Of a stretch of 12,090 nucleotides of DNA, positions 1 through 5,725 are shown in pieces. Under the pieces are notes generated by a model. That model worked only from the letters and a program-made list of their open reading frames with translations, was not told where the DNA came from and made no database searches. This DNA comes from an uncultured Lachnospiraceae bacterium (lineage in GTDB: Bacteria > Bacillota > Clostridia > Lachnospirales > Lachnospiraceae). Position 1 is the stretch's first letter, and each line of letters opens with the position of its first letter. Location of the stretch: the NCBI GenBank assembly GCA_902783765.1, contig CACZSB010000164.1, forward strand, positions 1 through 12,090, written 5' to 3'. The position numbers were made by a program, and so were the translations under genes.

Positions 1-144
1 GACCATGGCAGCCACATTGGACATCCCAGAAATGTATTCCCCAAGTTGATGCGGAACAAACCAGTTTTCCTTGAACTCAAACCAGTCTTCCTCATAATTG
101 CGGGAAAGTAAATCTTCTAAAACTTCACGCAGAGAATTGCTCAT
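1..144 (-). CDS. AlbA_2 (Schlafen-like) domain protein, N-terminal part only
   Basis: Only the first 48 codons are inside the window; the gene runs off the left edge. The visible N-terminus has the hallmark E-x-x-W-x-E-F-K-E-N pattern (residues 19-27, EDWFEFKEN) followed by LGEYISGMSNVAAM (residues 35-48). This is the usual opening of Schlafen AlbA_2 domain proteins (often annotated as ATP-binding or RNA-binding domain proteins), where the acidic-aromatic stretch and the following 'xxISAxxNAA' helix begin the fold. Family members are nucleic-acid-binding proteins often found in accessory or defence regions; the exact role is unknown. The start is supported by an SD-like GGAAGG 9 bases before the ATG. 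The stop codon of the preceding out-of-frame tail ends one base before this ATG, so the gene was probably the downstream member of an operon. Confidence 0.7.
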   Translation of the reverse strand, partial: MSNSLREVLEDLLSRNYEEDWFEFKENWFVPHQLGEYISGMSNVAAMV

Positions 145-145
145 A

Positions 146-226
146 TTATTGTCCTTCCGTATTACCAAAAGTCAACTCCTCTGCCACCATCCTTTGGTTC
201 GACTGAATCTCAGGATACCCGAACAT
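146..226 (-). pseudogene. 26-codon ORF, probable tail of a lost gene
   Basis: A 26-residue reading frame (MFGYPEIQSNQRM..., ending GNTEGQ) overlaps the end of the truncated HTH gene in another frame and stops one base before the ATG of the AlbA_2 gene. The tight stop/start spacing is typical of a true operon partner. I read it as the 3' remnant of a gene that once lay between the HTH regulator and the AlbA_2 gene and was mostly deleted. Alternatively it is a tiny independent gene, since an AAGG lies 6 bases before its ATG. I do not recognise the tail. Confidence 0.3.
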
Positions 227-347
227 CCTGGCCTTTCCCCATCTTAGCCATAGCGTTGGTGCTGATCTTCGCTTCTTTTATCAGCCTGGTCTTGCTCCAG
301 TGCTTATCAATCAGGATATGCCAAAGCCGATCATAACTGACTGCCAT
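210..347 (-). pseudogene. Truncated HTH regulator (XRE/Cro-C1 type, HTH_26-like)
   Basis: The 45-residue product begins MAVSYDRLWHILIDKHWSKT and continues LIKEAKISTNAMAKMGKGQDV. This is the usual start of the short Cro/C1-type regulators (HTH_26-like) of Firmicutes, including helix 1, the turn and the recognition helix (ISTNAMAKMGKG, about residues 28-39). Family members are about 65-80 residues and continue with a conserved 'L.KIC..L.C...DI' helix pair. Here the frame meets TGA right after residue 45, and neither of the other two frames restores that segment. The gene therefore lacks its C-terminal helices and is probably non-functional, or has been fused by deletion to an unrelated tail. 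The start has an SD-like AAGGTG 7 bases upstream. Such regulators often accompany restriction-modification or other mobile loci, fitting the AlbA_2 neighbour. Confidence 0.65.
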
Positions 348-403
348 GGTGCGTCACCTTGCATTTAACTTACATCTGCGATGCTTGTACAACTCTATCT
401 TAC

Positions 404-432
404 ATGGTATCATGCAAAATTATGATTTTCAA
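404..432 (-). promoter_or_regulatory. Candidate sigma-A promoter for the HTH locus
   Basis: On the minus strand TTGAAA (427-432) and TACCAT (404-409) are separated by 17 bases, in a strongly AT-rich stretch 57 bases before the HTH start codon. The -10 is weak, and other hexamers in this AT-rich DNA could serve. Confidence 0.35.
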
Positions 433-542
433 TTCAATTTTGTAATTTGCAATTGTCTATATTTTACAATGTTTTTCAAACAACAGTCTTCGTCCTCTTT
501 ACGAAGGCATTTACCTATCCCTTATATACCTGCGCCGATTCC

Positions 543-591
543 CTGAAATGGCCTCTCCGGAAACAAAAGAAATCAGTATAGGTCATTTCAG
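543..591. repeat. 11 bp inverted repeat with 27-base loop
   Basis: CTGAAATGGCC (543-553) and GGTCATTTCAG (581-591) are reverse complements except for one position. The loop is AT-rich and there is no T tract on either side, so it is not an obvious intrinsic terminator. It could be a remnant end pair of a mobile element, or an operator. Confidence 0.4.
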
Positions 592-605
592 CAATCCTCC
601 CACTC

Positions 606-629
606 AAAAAGGCGGGCTGGGCCCGCCTT
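606..629 (-). terminator. Intrinsic terminator of pepF
   Basis: On the minus strand a perfect 9 bp stem, AAGGCGGGC / GCCCGCCTT, with a 3-base loop is followed by a run of T (plus-strand A tract 606-610). It begins 18 bases after the pepF stop codon, as expected for a Rho-independent terminator. Confidence 0.9.
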
Positions 630-647
630 AGATGTCTTTCCGCTTTG

Positions 648-2438
648 TTACACCAGGGTCTCTATCTCGTCCAATAATTCTCCGAAATAAGCCAGGGCGT
701 CGTTTACCGGCTGAGGGGTGCTCATATCCACCCCGGCAATCTTCAGGAGACTCACCGGGTCGGCGCTGGAGCCGCCGGAAAGGAATTTTTTGTAATCCGC
801 CACCGCCGGGGCTCCTTCCTTAATGATCCGCTTGGCAATGGCCACCGCAGCGGAAAAGCCCGTGGAATACTGGAACACATAGTAGTTATAGAAGAAGTGG
901 GGGATCCGGGCCCATTCCAGGGCGATCCCCTCGTCGGAGATCATATCCGGCCCGAAATACAGCTCATTTAAGGCCTTATACTTCTGGCAAAGGGCGTCCG
1001 CCGTCAGGGTTTCGCCCTGCTCCGTCATCCGGCCCATCATCAGCTCGAACTCCGCAAACATGGTCTGGCGGTACACGCTGCCCTTGAAGCTGTCCAGGAA
1101 ATGGTTGATCAGGGCTGCCCGCTCCTTCTTGTCCGTGGTATGCTCCAGCAGATAGTGCATCAGCAGCACCTCATTGCAGGTGGAGGCCACCTCCGCCACG
1201 AAAATCACATAATTGGAGGTGGAAACGGGCTGGGTCTCCTTGCTGTACCAGCTGTGCATGGCATGGCCCAGCTCGTGGGCCAGGGTAAACTGGGCATTCA
1301 GATTGTCGTGATGATTCAGCAAGATAAAGGGATGGGGCCGGGCGCCGCCGGAGGAGTAGGCCCCGCCCCGCTTGCCCTCGTTTTCGTAAATATCGATCCA
1401 GCGCTCGTTAAAGGCCCGGTTCAGCAGGGCCACATAATCATCTCCCAGCACCGCCAGGGCCTTCAGCACCGTGTCCCGAGCCTCGGCAAAGGGGATCTTC
1501 CGGTCGCTGCCCGCAATTATGGGCCGGTACACATCATACATATGCAGCTCATCCACCCCTAAAAGGCGCTTGCGCAGGGCCACATAGCGATACATTTTAT
1601 CCAAATTGCTATGCACTGCCTCAATAAGATTGTGATAAACCGGCACCGGCACCTCCGTCCGGTCCAAAGAGGCCTCCAGGGTGCTGCCGTAATGCCGGGC
1701 ATTGGCATTAAAGCGCAGGGTCTTAAACTGCCCCTCCAGGGGGGCGGCAATGGTATTTTTAAATTCCCCCAGACGGGTAAAGAACTTCTCGAAGGCGTCT
1801 TTGCGCAGGACCCGATCCTCGCTTTCCAAAAGAGGCACTAAGGTGCCGCCGGTGAGGGTATGGGGCTGCCCCTGGCTGTCCAGGGCGTCCGGGTATTTTA
1901 ATTCCGTATTCCGCAATGTGGAGCCGATGCGGTCCGGGGCGGTGGTAATCTCCCGGGTGGCAGCCAGCAGGGTTTCCTCGGCGGGACTTAAAATATGGGC
2001 GGCCTTCCGGCGGATTTGATAAATGCTCCGGCGGTATGCCTCCAGGGCAGGCAGGCTTTGATAAAAGCGGTTCAGGCTTTCCTCCGGCAGGGCCATGATT
2101 TCCGGGGACTGGAAGGCCCCCGCCCGGGAAAGGGCCACCATCACGTCCCGGGCCCGGCCCAGCATGGACTGGAAATGGCTGTCGTTCAGATCCACATCGC
2201 TGGATAGAGAGGCATAGCCGGAGACCTTGCCTGCCAGTACCTCCACCTCATCCTGCAGCTTCAAAAAGCCCAGCAGGGTTTCGGCGCTTTCCCCCAGACG
2301 GCCCTGAAAGGCGGAAATCTTTTCCTGGTAGGCTTTCAAGCTGTTTAAGGCTTCCTCCCAGGCAGCCTCGGATTCGAAAATGGCACTCACATCCCAGGTA
2401 TGCTCCACCGGGATCTCGGATCGTTTGGGAATAGACAT
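648..2438 (-). CDS. pepF: Oligoendopeptidase F (M3 metallopeptidase)
   Basis: A cytosolic zinc endopeptidase that cleaves short to medium peptides in peptide recycling and use. The 596-residue product has the usual length of the PepF branch of family M3. The N-terminal half is helical, with the typical opening PVEHTWDVSAIFESEAAWEE. The zinc site is HELGH (residues 388-392, H388/E389/H392), followed 24 residues later by E416 in VAEVASTCNE as third ligand. Further family blocks include GKRGGAYSSG just before the active site and GPDMISDEG and ALEWARIPHFFYNYYVFQYS near the C-terminus. I chose the ATG at 2438 (MSIPKRSEIP) because GGAGG lies 6 bases before it and the promoter at 2479-2507 is just upstream; 28 further in-frame codons upstream would overlap that promoter and have no SD. 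It is monocistronic, with its own terminator, and divergent from thyA. Confidence 0.95.
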   Translation of the reverse strand: MSIPKRSEIPVEHTWDVSAIFESEAAWEEALNSLKAYQEKISAFQGRLGESAETLLGFLKLQDEVEVLAGKVSGYASLSSDVDLNDSHFQSMLGRARDVMVALSRAGAFQSPEIMALPEESLNRFYQSLPALEAYRRSIYQIRRKAAHILSPAEETLLAATREITTAPDRIGSTLRNTELKYPDALDSQGQPHTLTGGTLVPLLESEDRVLRKDAFEKFFTRLGEFKNTIAAPLEGQFKTLRFNANARHYGSTLEASLDRTEVPVPVYHNLIEAVHSNLDKMYRYVALRKRLLGVDELHMYDVYRPIIAGSDRKIPFAEARDTVLKALAVLGDDYVALLNRAFNERWIDIYENEGKRGGAYSSGGARPHPFILLNHHDNLNAQFTLAHELGHAMHSWYSKETQPVSTSNYVIFVAEVASTCNEVLLMHYLLEHTTDKKERAALINHFLDSFKGSVYRQTMFAEFELMMGRMTEQGETLTADALCQKYKALNELYFGPDMISDEGIALEWARIPHFFYNYYVFQYSTGFSAAVAIAKRIIKEGAPAVADYKKFLSGGSSADPVSLLKIAGVDMSTPQPVNDALAYFGELLDEIETLV

Positions 2439-2478
2439 AGAATACCTCCGTTCATAAGGGATTTCCCCCGCTGTTTGT

Positions 2479-2507
2479 ATTATAGGGCCGGGGGCTTTTC
2501 GGCGCAA
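2479..2507 (-). promoter_or_regulatory. pepF promoter
   Basis: On the minus strand TTGCGC (2502-2507) and a consensus TATAAT (2479-2484) are spaced 17 bases apart. The predicted transcript starts around 2472, giving a leader of about 35 bases that contains the pepF SD. Confidence 0.7.
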
Positions 2508-2549
2508 GGGTGGGGGACGCATCTTTTTCTATCATTCTTATCGTTTCTC

Positions 2550-2558
2550 TGCTATAGT
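2550..2558 (+). promoter_or_regulatory. Extended -10 promoter of thyA
   Basis: TGCTATAGT fits an extended -10 element (TGnTATAnT) with no clear -35 box at the normal distance. It lies 30 bases before the thyA ATG, giving a leader of about 25 bases with GGGAGG as SD. The pepF promoter lies about 45 bases away, so the two divergent promoters share about 100 bp. Confidence 0.5.
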
Positions 2559-2588
2559 ATAGGCAGATTGCTTTCGGGAGGACCTATC

Positions 2589-3419
2589 ATGAGCTACGCG
2601 GATCAGGTATTTATAGACAATTGCCGCCAGATTCTTACGGAGGGCGTCTGGGATACGGACCGGGAGGTGCGCCCCCGCTGGGAGGACGGCAGCCCTGCCC
2701 ATACGGTAAAATGCTTTGGCATCGTGAACCGTTACGATCTGCAAAAGGAATTTCCCATGCTCACCATTCGCCGCACCGCCATCAAAAGCGCCTTTGACGA
2801 GCTTCTCTGGATCTGGCAGAAAAAGTCCAATAAGGTCAGCGAGCTGAACTCCCACGTGTGGGACGCCTGGGCGGACGAGGCGGGCACCATCGGCAAGGCC
2901 TATGGCTACCAGCTGGGGGTAAAGCATCGCTATAAAGAGGGGATGTTCGACCAGGTGGACCGGGTGCTGTACGATTTGAAAAACAATCCCGGCAGCCGCC
3001 GGATCATCACCAATCTGTATAATCATCAGGATCTGTCGGAAATGGCTTTATATCCTTGTGCCTATTCCATGACCTTTAATGTGTCCGGGGATACCCTGAA
3101 CGGGATTTTAAATCAGCGCTCCAATGATTTCCTGGCGGCCAACAGCTGGAATGTATGCCAATACAGCCTGCTGCTCATGATGATGGCCCAGGTGTCGGGC
3201 TTGAAGGCCGGCACCCTGATGCATGTGATTGCCGATGCCCATATTTATGACCGGCATGTGGAGGCCGTGGAGTATCTTTTAAAGCAGGAACCCCTGCCCG
3301 CCCCCAAGGTGTGGCTAGATCCGGAGGTGAAGGATTTCTACGATTTCTCCGTGGACAGCCTCCATGTGGAGGATTATCAATTCCACAAGTTCCCCTATCC
3401 CATCCCCGTGGCGGTGTAA
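2589..3419 (+). CDS. thyA: Thymidylate synthase (ThyA type)
   Basis: Catalyses dUMP + 5,10-methylene-THF to dTMP + dihydrofolate in the cytosol. The product is 276 residues, close to the usual 264-280. The nucleophile is C157 in ALYPCAYSM. Downstream come QRSND (R177, S178, D180), the dUMP-binding N188 in NSWNVCQYS, and DAHIYDRH (H218, Y220). The spacing from the Cys to the Asn and the His-x-Tyr pair (31 and 61 residues) matches the E. coli enzyme. The C-terminus PYPIPVAV matches the closing tail of the family. The ATG at 2589 is preceded by GGGAGG about 9 bases upstream; the frame extends 63 codons further but into the divergent promoter region. folA follows on the same strand and reduces the dihydrofolate made here, a classic pairing. 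Confidence 0.97.
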   Translation: MSYADQVFIDNCRQILTEGVWDTDREVRPRWEDGSPAHTVKCFGIVNRYDLQKEFPMLTIRRTAIKSAFDELLWIWQKKSNKVSELNSHVWDAWADEAGTIGKAYGYQLGVKHRYKEGMFDQVDRVLYDLKNNPGSRRIITNLYNHQDLSEMALYPCAYSMTFNVSGDTLNGILNQRSNDFLAANSWNVCQYSLLLMMMAQVSGLKAGTLMHVIADAHIYDRHVEAVEYLLKQEPLPAPKVWLDPEVKDFYDFSVDSLHVEDYQFHKFPYPIPVAV

Positions 3420-3428
3420 ACCGCACTG

Positions 3429-3452
3429 CCCTCTCCCGGACGCGGGTGAGGG
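3429..3452. repeat. REP-like hairpin between thyA and folA
   Basis: A stem CCCTCTCCCG / CGGGTGAGGG (one internal mismatch) with a 4-base loop lies 9 bases after the thyA stop. Its reverse complement matches the terminator at 9643-9666 at 23 of 24 positions, so this is a dispersed element in opposite orientation. It runs into GTGCCGAGCGAAGTCGAAGG (3452-3471), which resembles REP-type intergenic sequences (reverse complement CCTTCGACTTCGCTCGG). No T tract follows on the plus strand, so it should not fully stop transcription into folA; it could stabilise thyA mRNA or attenuate. Confidence 0.6.
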
Positions 3453-3496
3453 TGCCGAGCGAAGTCGAAGGATCCCATCCAATAATGAGGTTTTAC

Positions 3497-3988
3497 ATGA
3501 AATCCATCGTCTGTGTTTCCCCCGACTGGGGCATCGGTGACGGCGCCGGGATGCTCTACCACATCCCCGGCGACTTAAAATATTTCAGGGAGCAAACCGC
3601 CGGCCATACGGTGATCATGGGCCGGAAGACCTTAGATTCCCTGCCCGGAGGAAAGCCCTTGCCCAAGAGACGGAATATCGTTCTCACCCGGGACCGGGGC
3701 TTTGCCCGGCCCGGCGTTTATCTGTGCCACGATTTGATGGAATTGCAGGAGCTTTTGGCTTCTTTGGGAGAAAAGGACCCCTTTGTGATCGGGGGAGGCG
3801 AGATTTACAAAATGCTCCTGCCCTGGTGTGACAGCTGCCTGGTGACCCGGGTGGAGCAGCCCCCGGAGATTCGGCCCAGCGTCTTCTTTCCCAATCTGGA
3901 AAAAGAGGGCTGGACAGAAAAGAGCCAGACCCCTCCCCTGGAGGAAAATGGCCTGCGCTACCGCTTTACGGAGTGGGTGAGGGAATGA
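3497..3988 (+). CDS. folA: Dihydrofolate reductase
   Basis: Reduces dihydrofolate to tetrahydrofolate with NADPH in the cytosol, regenerating the cofactor used by ThyA. The 163-residue product has the family length. Visible blocks are DWGIGDGAGMLYHIPGDL (residues 10-27) with the active-site acid D26, HTVIMGRKTLDSL (37-49) for NADPH and substrate binding, RRNIVLTRD, and FVIGGGEIY, the glycine-rich cofactor loop. The near-universal P-W before the catalytic region (P21-W22 in E. coli) is L-Y here (L20-Y21), a change I associate with clostridial DHFRs. The ATG at 3497 is chosen because GAGG lies 6 bases upstream; an in-frame ATG 12 bases earlier has its SD-like AAGGA too far away. It is probably cotranscribed with thyA through the intervening hairpin. 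Confidence 0.93.
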   Translation: MKSIVCVSPDWGIGDGAGMLYHIPGDLKYFREQTAGHTVIMGRKTLDSLPGGKPLPKRRNIVLTRDRGFARPGVYLCHDLMELQELLASLGEKDPFVIGGGEIYKMLLPWCDSCLVTRVEQPPEIRPSVFFPNLEKEGWTEKSQTPPLEENGLRYRFTEWVRE

Positions 3989-4086
3989 ATGAGATGAGTC
4001 ATTTGGCGGCGAATCTGATTGAGCACTTCTTTCTTAGCACTGCCGAATGCAATTTAGTCAAGTACGATTTGGCAAATCATACTTGA
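3985..4086 (+). CDS. 33-codon ORF overlapping the folA stop, possible truncated gene
   Basis: An ATG overlaps the folA stop (ATGA), a common translational coupling arrangement. The frame encodes MNEMSHLAANLIEHFFLSTA and ends inside the large palindrome at 4051-4093. The first 20 or so codons have the GC character of folA and the rest is AT-rich, so this may be the head of a former third operon gene cut by arrival of the AT-rich island. I do not recognise the product, and it may not be expressed. Confidence 0.25.
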   Translation: MNEMSHLAANLIEHFFLSTAECNLVKYDLANHT

Positions 4087-4093
4087 CTAAATT
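4051..4093. terminator. 43 bp near-perfect palindrome, possible thyA-folA terminator
   Basis: Arms AATTTAGTCAAGTA (4051-4064) and TACTTGACTAAATT (4080-4093) are perfect reverse complements. After one C/A mismatch they continue inward as GATTTG and CAAATC around a single central G at 4072. A T5 run begins at 4102, 8 bases after the stem, so it may terminate the thyA-folA transcript, though the spacing and AT-rich stem are unusual. Its symmetry would also fit a binding site or the remains of a mobile element. Confidence 0.5.
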
Positions 4094-4107
4094 ATGTTAG
4101 CTTTTTA

Positions 4108-4137
4108 TTGACAGCTTTCAATTTCCAGTTATTATAC
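4108..4137 (+). promoter_or_regulatory. Candidate promoter of the AT-rich island
   Basis: A consensus TTGACA (4108-4113) is followed after 18 bases by TTATAC (4132-4137). The predicted start near 4145 lies just upstream of the small secreted-peptide frame and could also serve the lipoprotein gene. Confidence 0.55.
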
Positions 4138-4167
4138 CATTAAAGATATTTTTGCGAGGTTCTAATC

Positions 4168-4338
4168 ATTATTAAAAGGGTTATTCCTGTTCTTCTATCC
4201 ATCCTTGTATTAGTGACCTGTTCCACGCCACTTTCAGTTAACGCCCAAACAGAGAACCTTAGGACATGGGATAATAATCCACTGGAAGAAGACTTAGAGG
4301 AATTAGGGGAAGCAGAAGAATATAACATTTATCAATAA
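4168..4338 (+). CDS. Putative small secreted peptide with non-standard start (or decayed gene)
   Basis: The frame encodes about 55 residues, beginning I-I-K-R-V-I-P and continuing VLLSILVLVTCSTPLSVNAQ. This is a good signal peptide: basic start, hydrophobic core, and a VNA-Q signal-peptidase I site about 26 residues in. The mature part, about 30 residues, is strongly acidic (PLEEDLEELGEAEE). No ATG, GTG or TTG is in frame; the best starts are ATT at 4168 or 4171, with GCGAGG about 8 bases before the first. AUU initiation is known but rare, so either this is a rare-start gene or the ATG was lost by mutation. A promoter with consensus -35 (4108-4137) lies just upstream. I do not recognise a family. 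Confidence 0.35.
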   Translation: MIKRVIPVLLSILVLVTCSTPLSVNAQTENLRTWDNNPLEEDLEELGEAEEYNIYQ

Positions 4339-4433
4339 TACAGGGTTACACTTCCAAATGCGCGGTGTATTAAACGAAATTGATGTATATATTGCATTTT
4401 ATAAATGAAATCCACAGATATAACAAAAACGCC

Positions 4434-4871
4434 ATGAACTATAAGAGATTTTTCATTATTCTTACTGCCGTAATGCTTATACTGGGGGGCTGCGCCTCCT
4501 TCCATCCGAAAGCCGGAAGCCTCAAACATCTCCAAAACGATATCGGATTCGAAATAAATGAAAAAGATATCATTGAAAGAACCGAAGTGTATAACTTTTA
4601 TGGCGGTCTTCAGAACGACGGAGAACTATATCAAATCATCAAAATCGTTTTGGATTTATCGGATAAAGCATGGAATGAACAGCCCCTTTCTGAAGAGGCG
4701 GCTTCCTTTCTCGAATTATCGGATTCCGAGATAAATATCTCAAACATCCCGCATTATTGCTGGAAATTCATTAATCGAACACCGGCTAATTCATCCATGA
4801 TAAGCGATGGAAGCTTGCTGATTTATGATATGGAAGAGGGGATCCTTCACTGGATCTGCTCTGACATATAA
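4434..4871 (+). CDS. Lipoprotein of unknown function
   Basis: The 145-residue product starts MNYKRFFIILTAVMLILGGC: a basic n-region, a hydrophobic core and a clear lipobox LGGC with lipidated C20. It should be anchored to the outer face of the membrane. The mature 126-residue domain is acidic, with FYGGLQNDGELYQIIKIVLD in the middle and YCWKFINRTP and LLIYDMEEGILHWICSD near the end; I recognise no family. The ATG at 4434 places the signal peptide correctly, but no SD is visible before it. The frame can extend upstream to ATG 4383 or TTG 4380, which would put a polar stretch ahead of the signal. The gene is AT-rich, unlike its neighbours, suggesting acquisition with the preceding small ORF. 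It ends 2 bases from the convergent znuB stop. Confidence 0.75.
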   Translation: MNYKRFFIILTAVMLILGGCASFHPKAGSLKHLQNDIGFEINEKDIIERTEVYNFYGGLQNDGELYQIIKIVLDLSDKAWNEQPLSEEAASFLELSDSEINISNIPHYCWKFINRTPANSSMISDGSLLIYDMEEGILHWICSDI

Positions 4872-4873
4872 CC

Positions 4874-5725
4874 TTACCGCCCGGATATCTTTCCTATCAA
4901 TGAACAAAGCAGAAAAGCCCCAATATTCACTGCCACAATCGTAGGACCCACGGGAGCCCGGGGGGCCAGTATGGCAATCAGCAGACCCAGCAAGGCACAG
5001 ACCACAGAAAGCACAGCGGCGCAAATGGTGACGGATAAAAAGCTTTTGTATAAGCGCATGGCGGAGAGGGCGGGGAAAATCACCAGGGCCGAAATCAGCA
5101 GGGAACCCACCAGGTTCATGGCCAGAACAATAATCACCGCCACCACCACCGCAATCAGCAGATTGTAGCTTTTGGCGCTGACGCCGGTGGCGGAGGCAAA
5201 GCTCTCATCAAAGGTCACAGCAAAGATTTTGTGATAAAAGAAAACAAATAAACCCACCACCACCAGGGATAAAACGATGCTGAGCCAGACCTCCGTGGCG
5301 GTAAGGGTCAAAATGGAGGCGGAGCCGAAAAGAGCTGCACAGACATCCCCGGATAGATTCCCGGAATTGGAGGGGAAAATATTCAGCAGCAGATAACCCA
5401 GGGCCAGGGCGCCCACAGAAAGCATGGCCACCGCCGCATCTCCCTTTATTTTGGTGCTTTGTCCCGCGCGGAGCAGAAATATGGCGCAAATGATGGTCAG
5501 GAGCAGGGTCAGGGGCATCTCGTTTTTGATCTTTAAAATGGTGGCGATGGTCATGGCTCCAAAGGCCACATGGGAAAGACCATCCCCGATAAAGGAAAAG
5601 CGCTTTAAGACCAGGGTCACCCCAAAAAGGGAGGAGCACAGGGCAACCAGCACTCCCACAATGATGGCATAGCGCACGAAGGGAAAGGCCAGATATTGTC
5701 TCAGATTATCCAGTATTTCAGCCAT
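4874..5725 (-). CDS. znuB: Zinc ABC transporter, membrane permease
   Basis: The 283-residue integral membrane subunit of an ABC-3 family importer, which forms the pathway for the metal ion released by ZnuA. About eight or nine hydrophobic segments are visible. Family blocks include ALCSSLFGVTLVLKRFSFIG and DGLSHVAFGA (first quarter), AVAMLSVGALALGYLLLN, the cytoplasmic coupling region TFDESFASATGV, and LVGSLLISALVIFPALSAM. The length matches ZnuB/AdcB proteins. It overlaps the end of znuC by 8 bases, so translation is coupled. Zinc rather than manganese is inferred from the His-rich binding protein and the linked Fur-family regulator. No terminator is evident before the convergent lipoprotein gene, whose stop is 2 bases away. 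Confidence 0.9.
   Translation of the reverse strand: MAEILDNLRQYLAFPFVRYAIIVGVLVALCSSLFGVTLVLKRFSFIGDGLSHVAFGAMTIATILKIKNEMPLTLLLTIICAIFLLRAGQSTKIKGDAAVAMLSVGALALGYLLLNIFPSNSGNLSGDVCAALFGSASILTLTATEVWLSIVLSLVVVGLFVFFYHKIFAVTFDESFASATGVSAKSYNLLIAVVVAVIIVLAMNLVGSLLISALVIFPALSAMRLYKSFLSVTICAAVLSVVCALLGLLIAILAPRAPVGPTIVAVNIGAFLLCSLIGKISGR

Larger units (their letters stand above)
348..605. other. AT-rich intergenic stretch without a gene
   Basis: I see no credible gene here. The 66-codon plus-strand frame starting at 346 has no SD and a cysteine- and phenylalanine-rich product without domain character. The stretch holds the probable promoter of the HTH locus (404-432) and, near its end, an 11 bp inverted repeat (543-591). 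Low GC compared with pepF suggests it belongs to the accessory locus on the left. Confidence 0.5.

Noticed and set aside
346..546. 66-codon plus-strand ORF in the AT-rich stretch
   Set aside because: No SD, no domain character, and it lies over the promoter and leader of the minus-strand HTH gene.
1101..1562. Long plus-strand frame opposite pepF
   Set aside because: Antisense shadow of the strongly conserved M3 peptidase; composition follows the third-position GC of the other strand.
2439..2588. Possible folate-sensing riboswitch upstream of thyA
   Set aside because: The predicted transcript leader is only about 25 bases, too short for a tetrahydrofolate riboswitch.
2538..3026. 162-codon minus-strand frame opposite thyA
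   Set aside because: Antisense shadow of thyA, whose catalytic motifs are intact on the plus strand.
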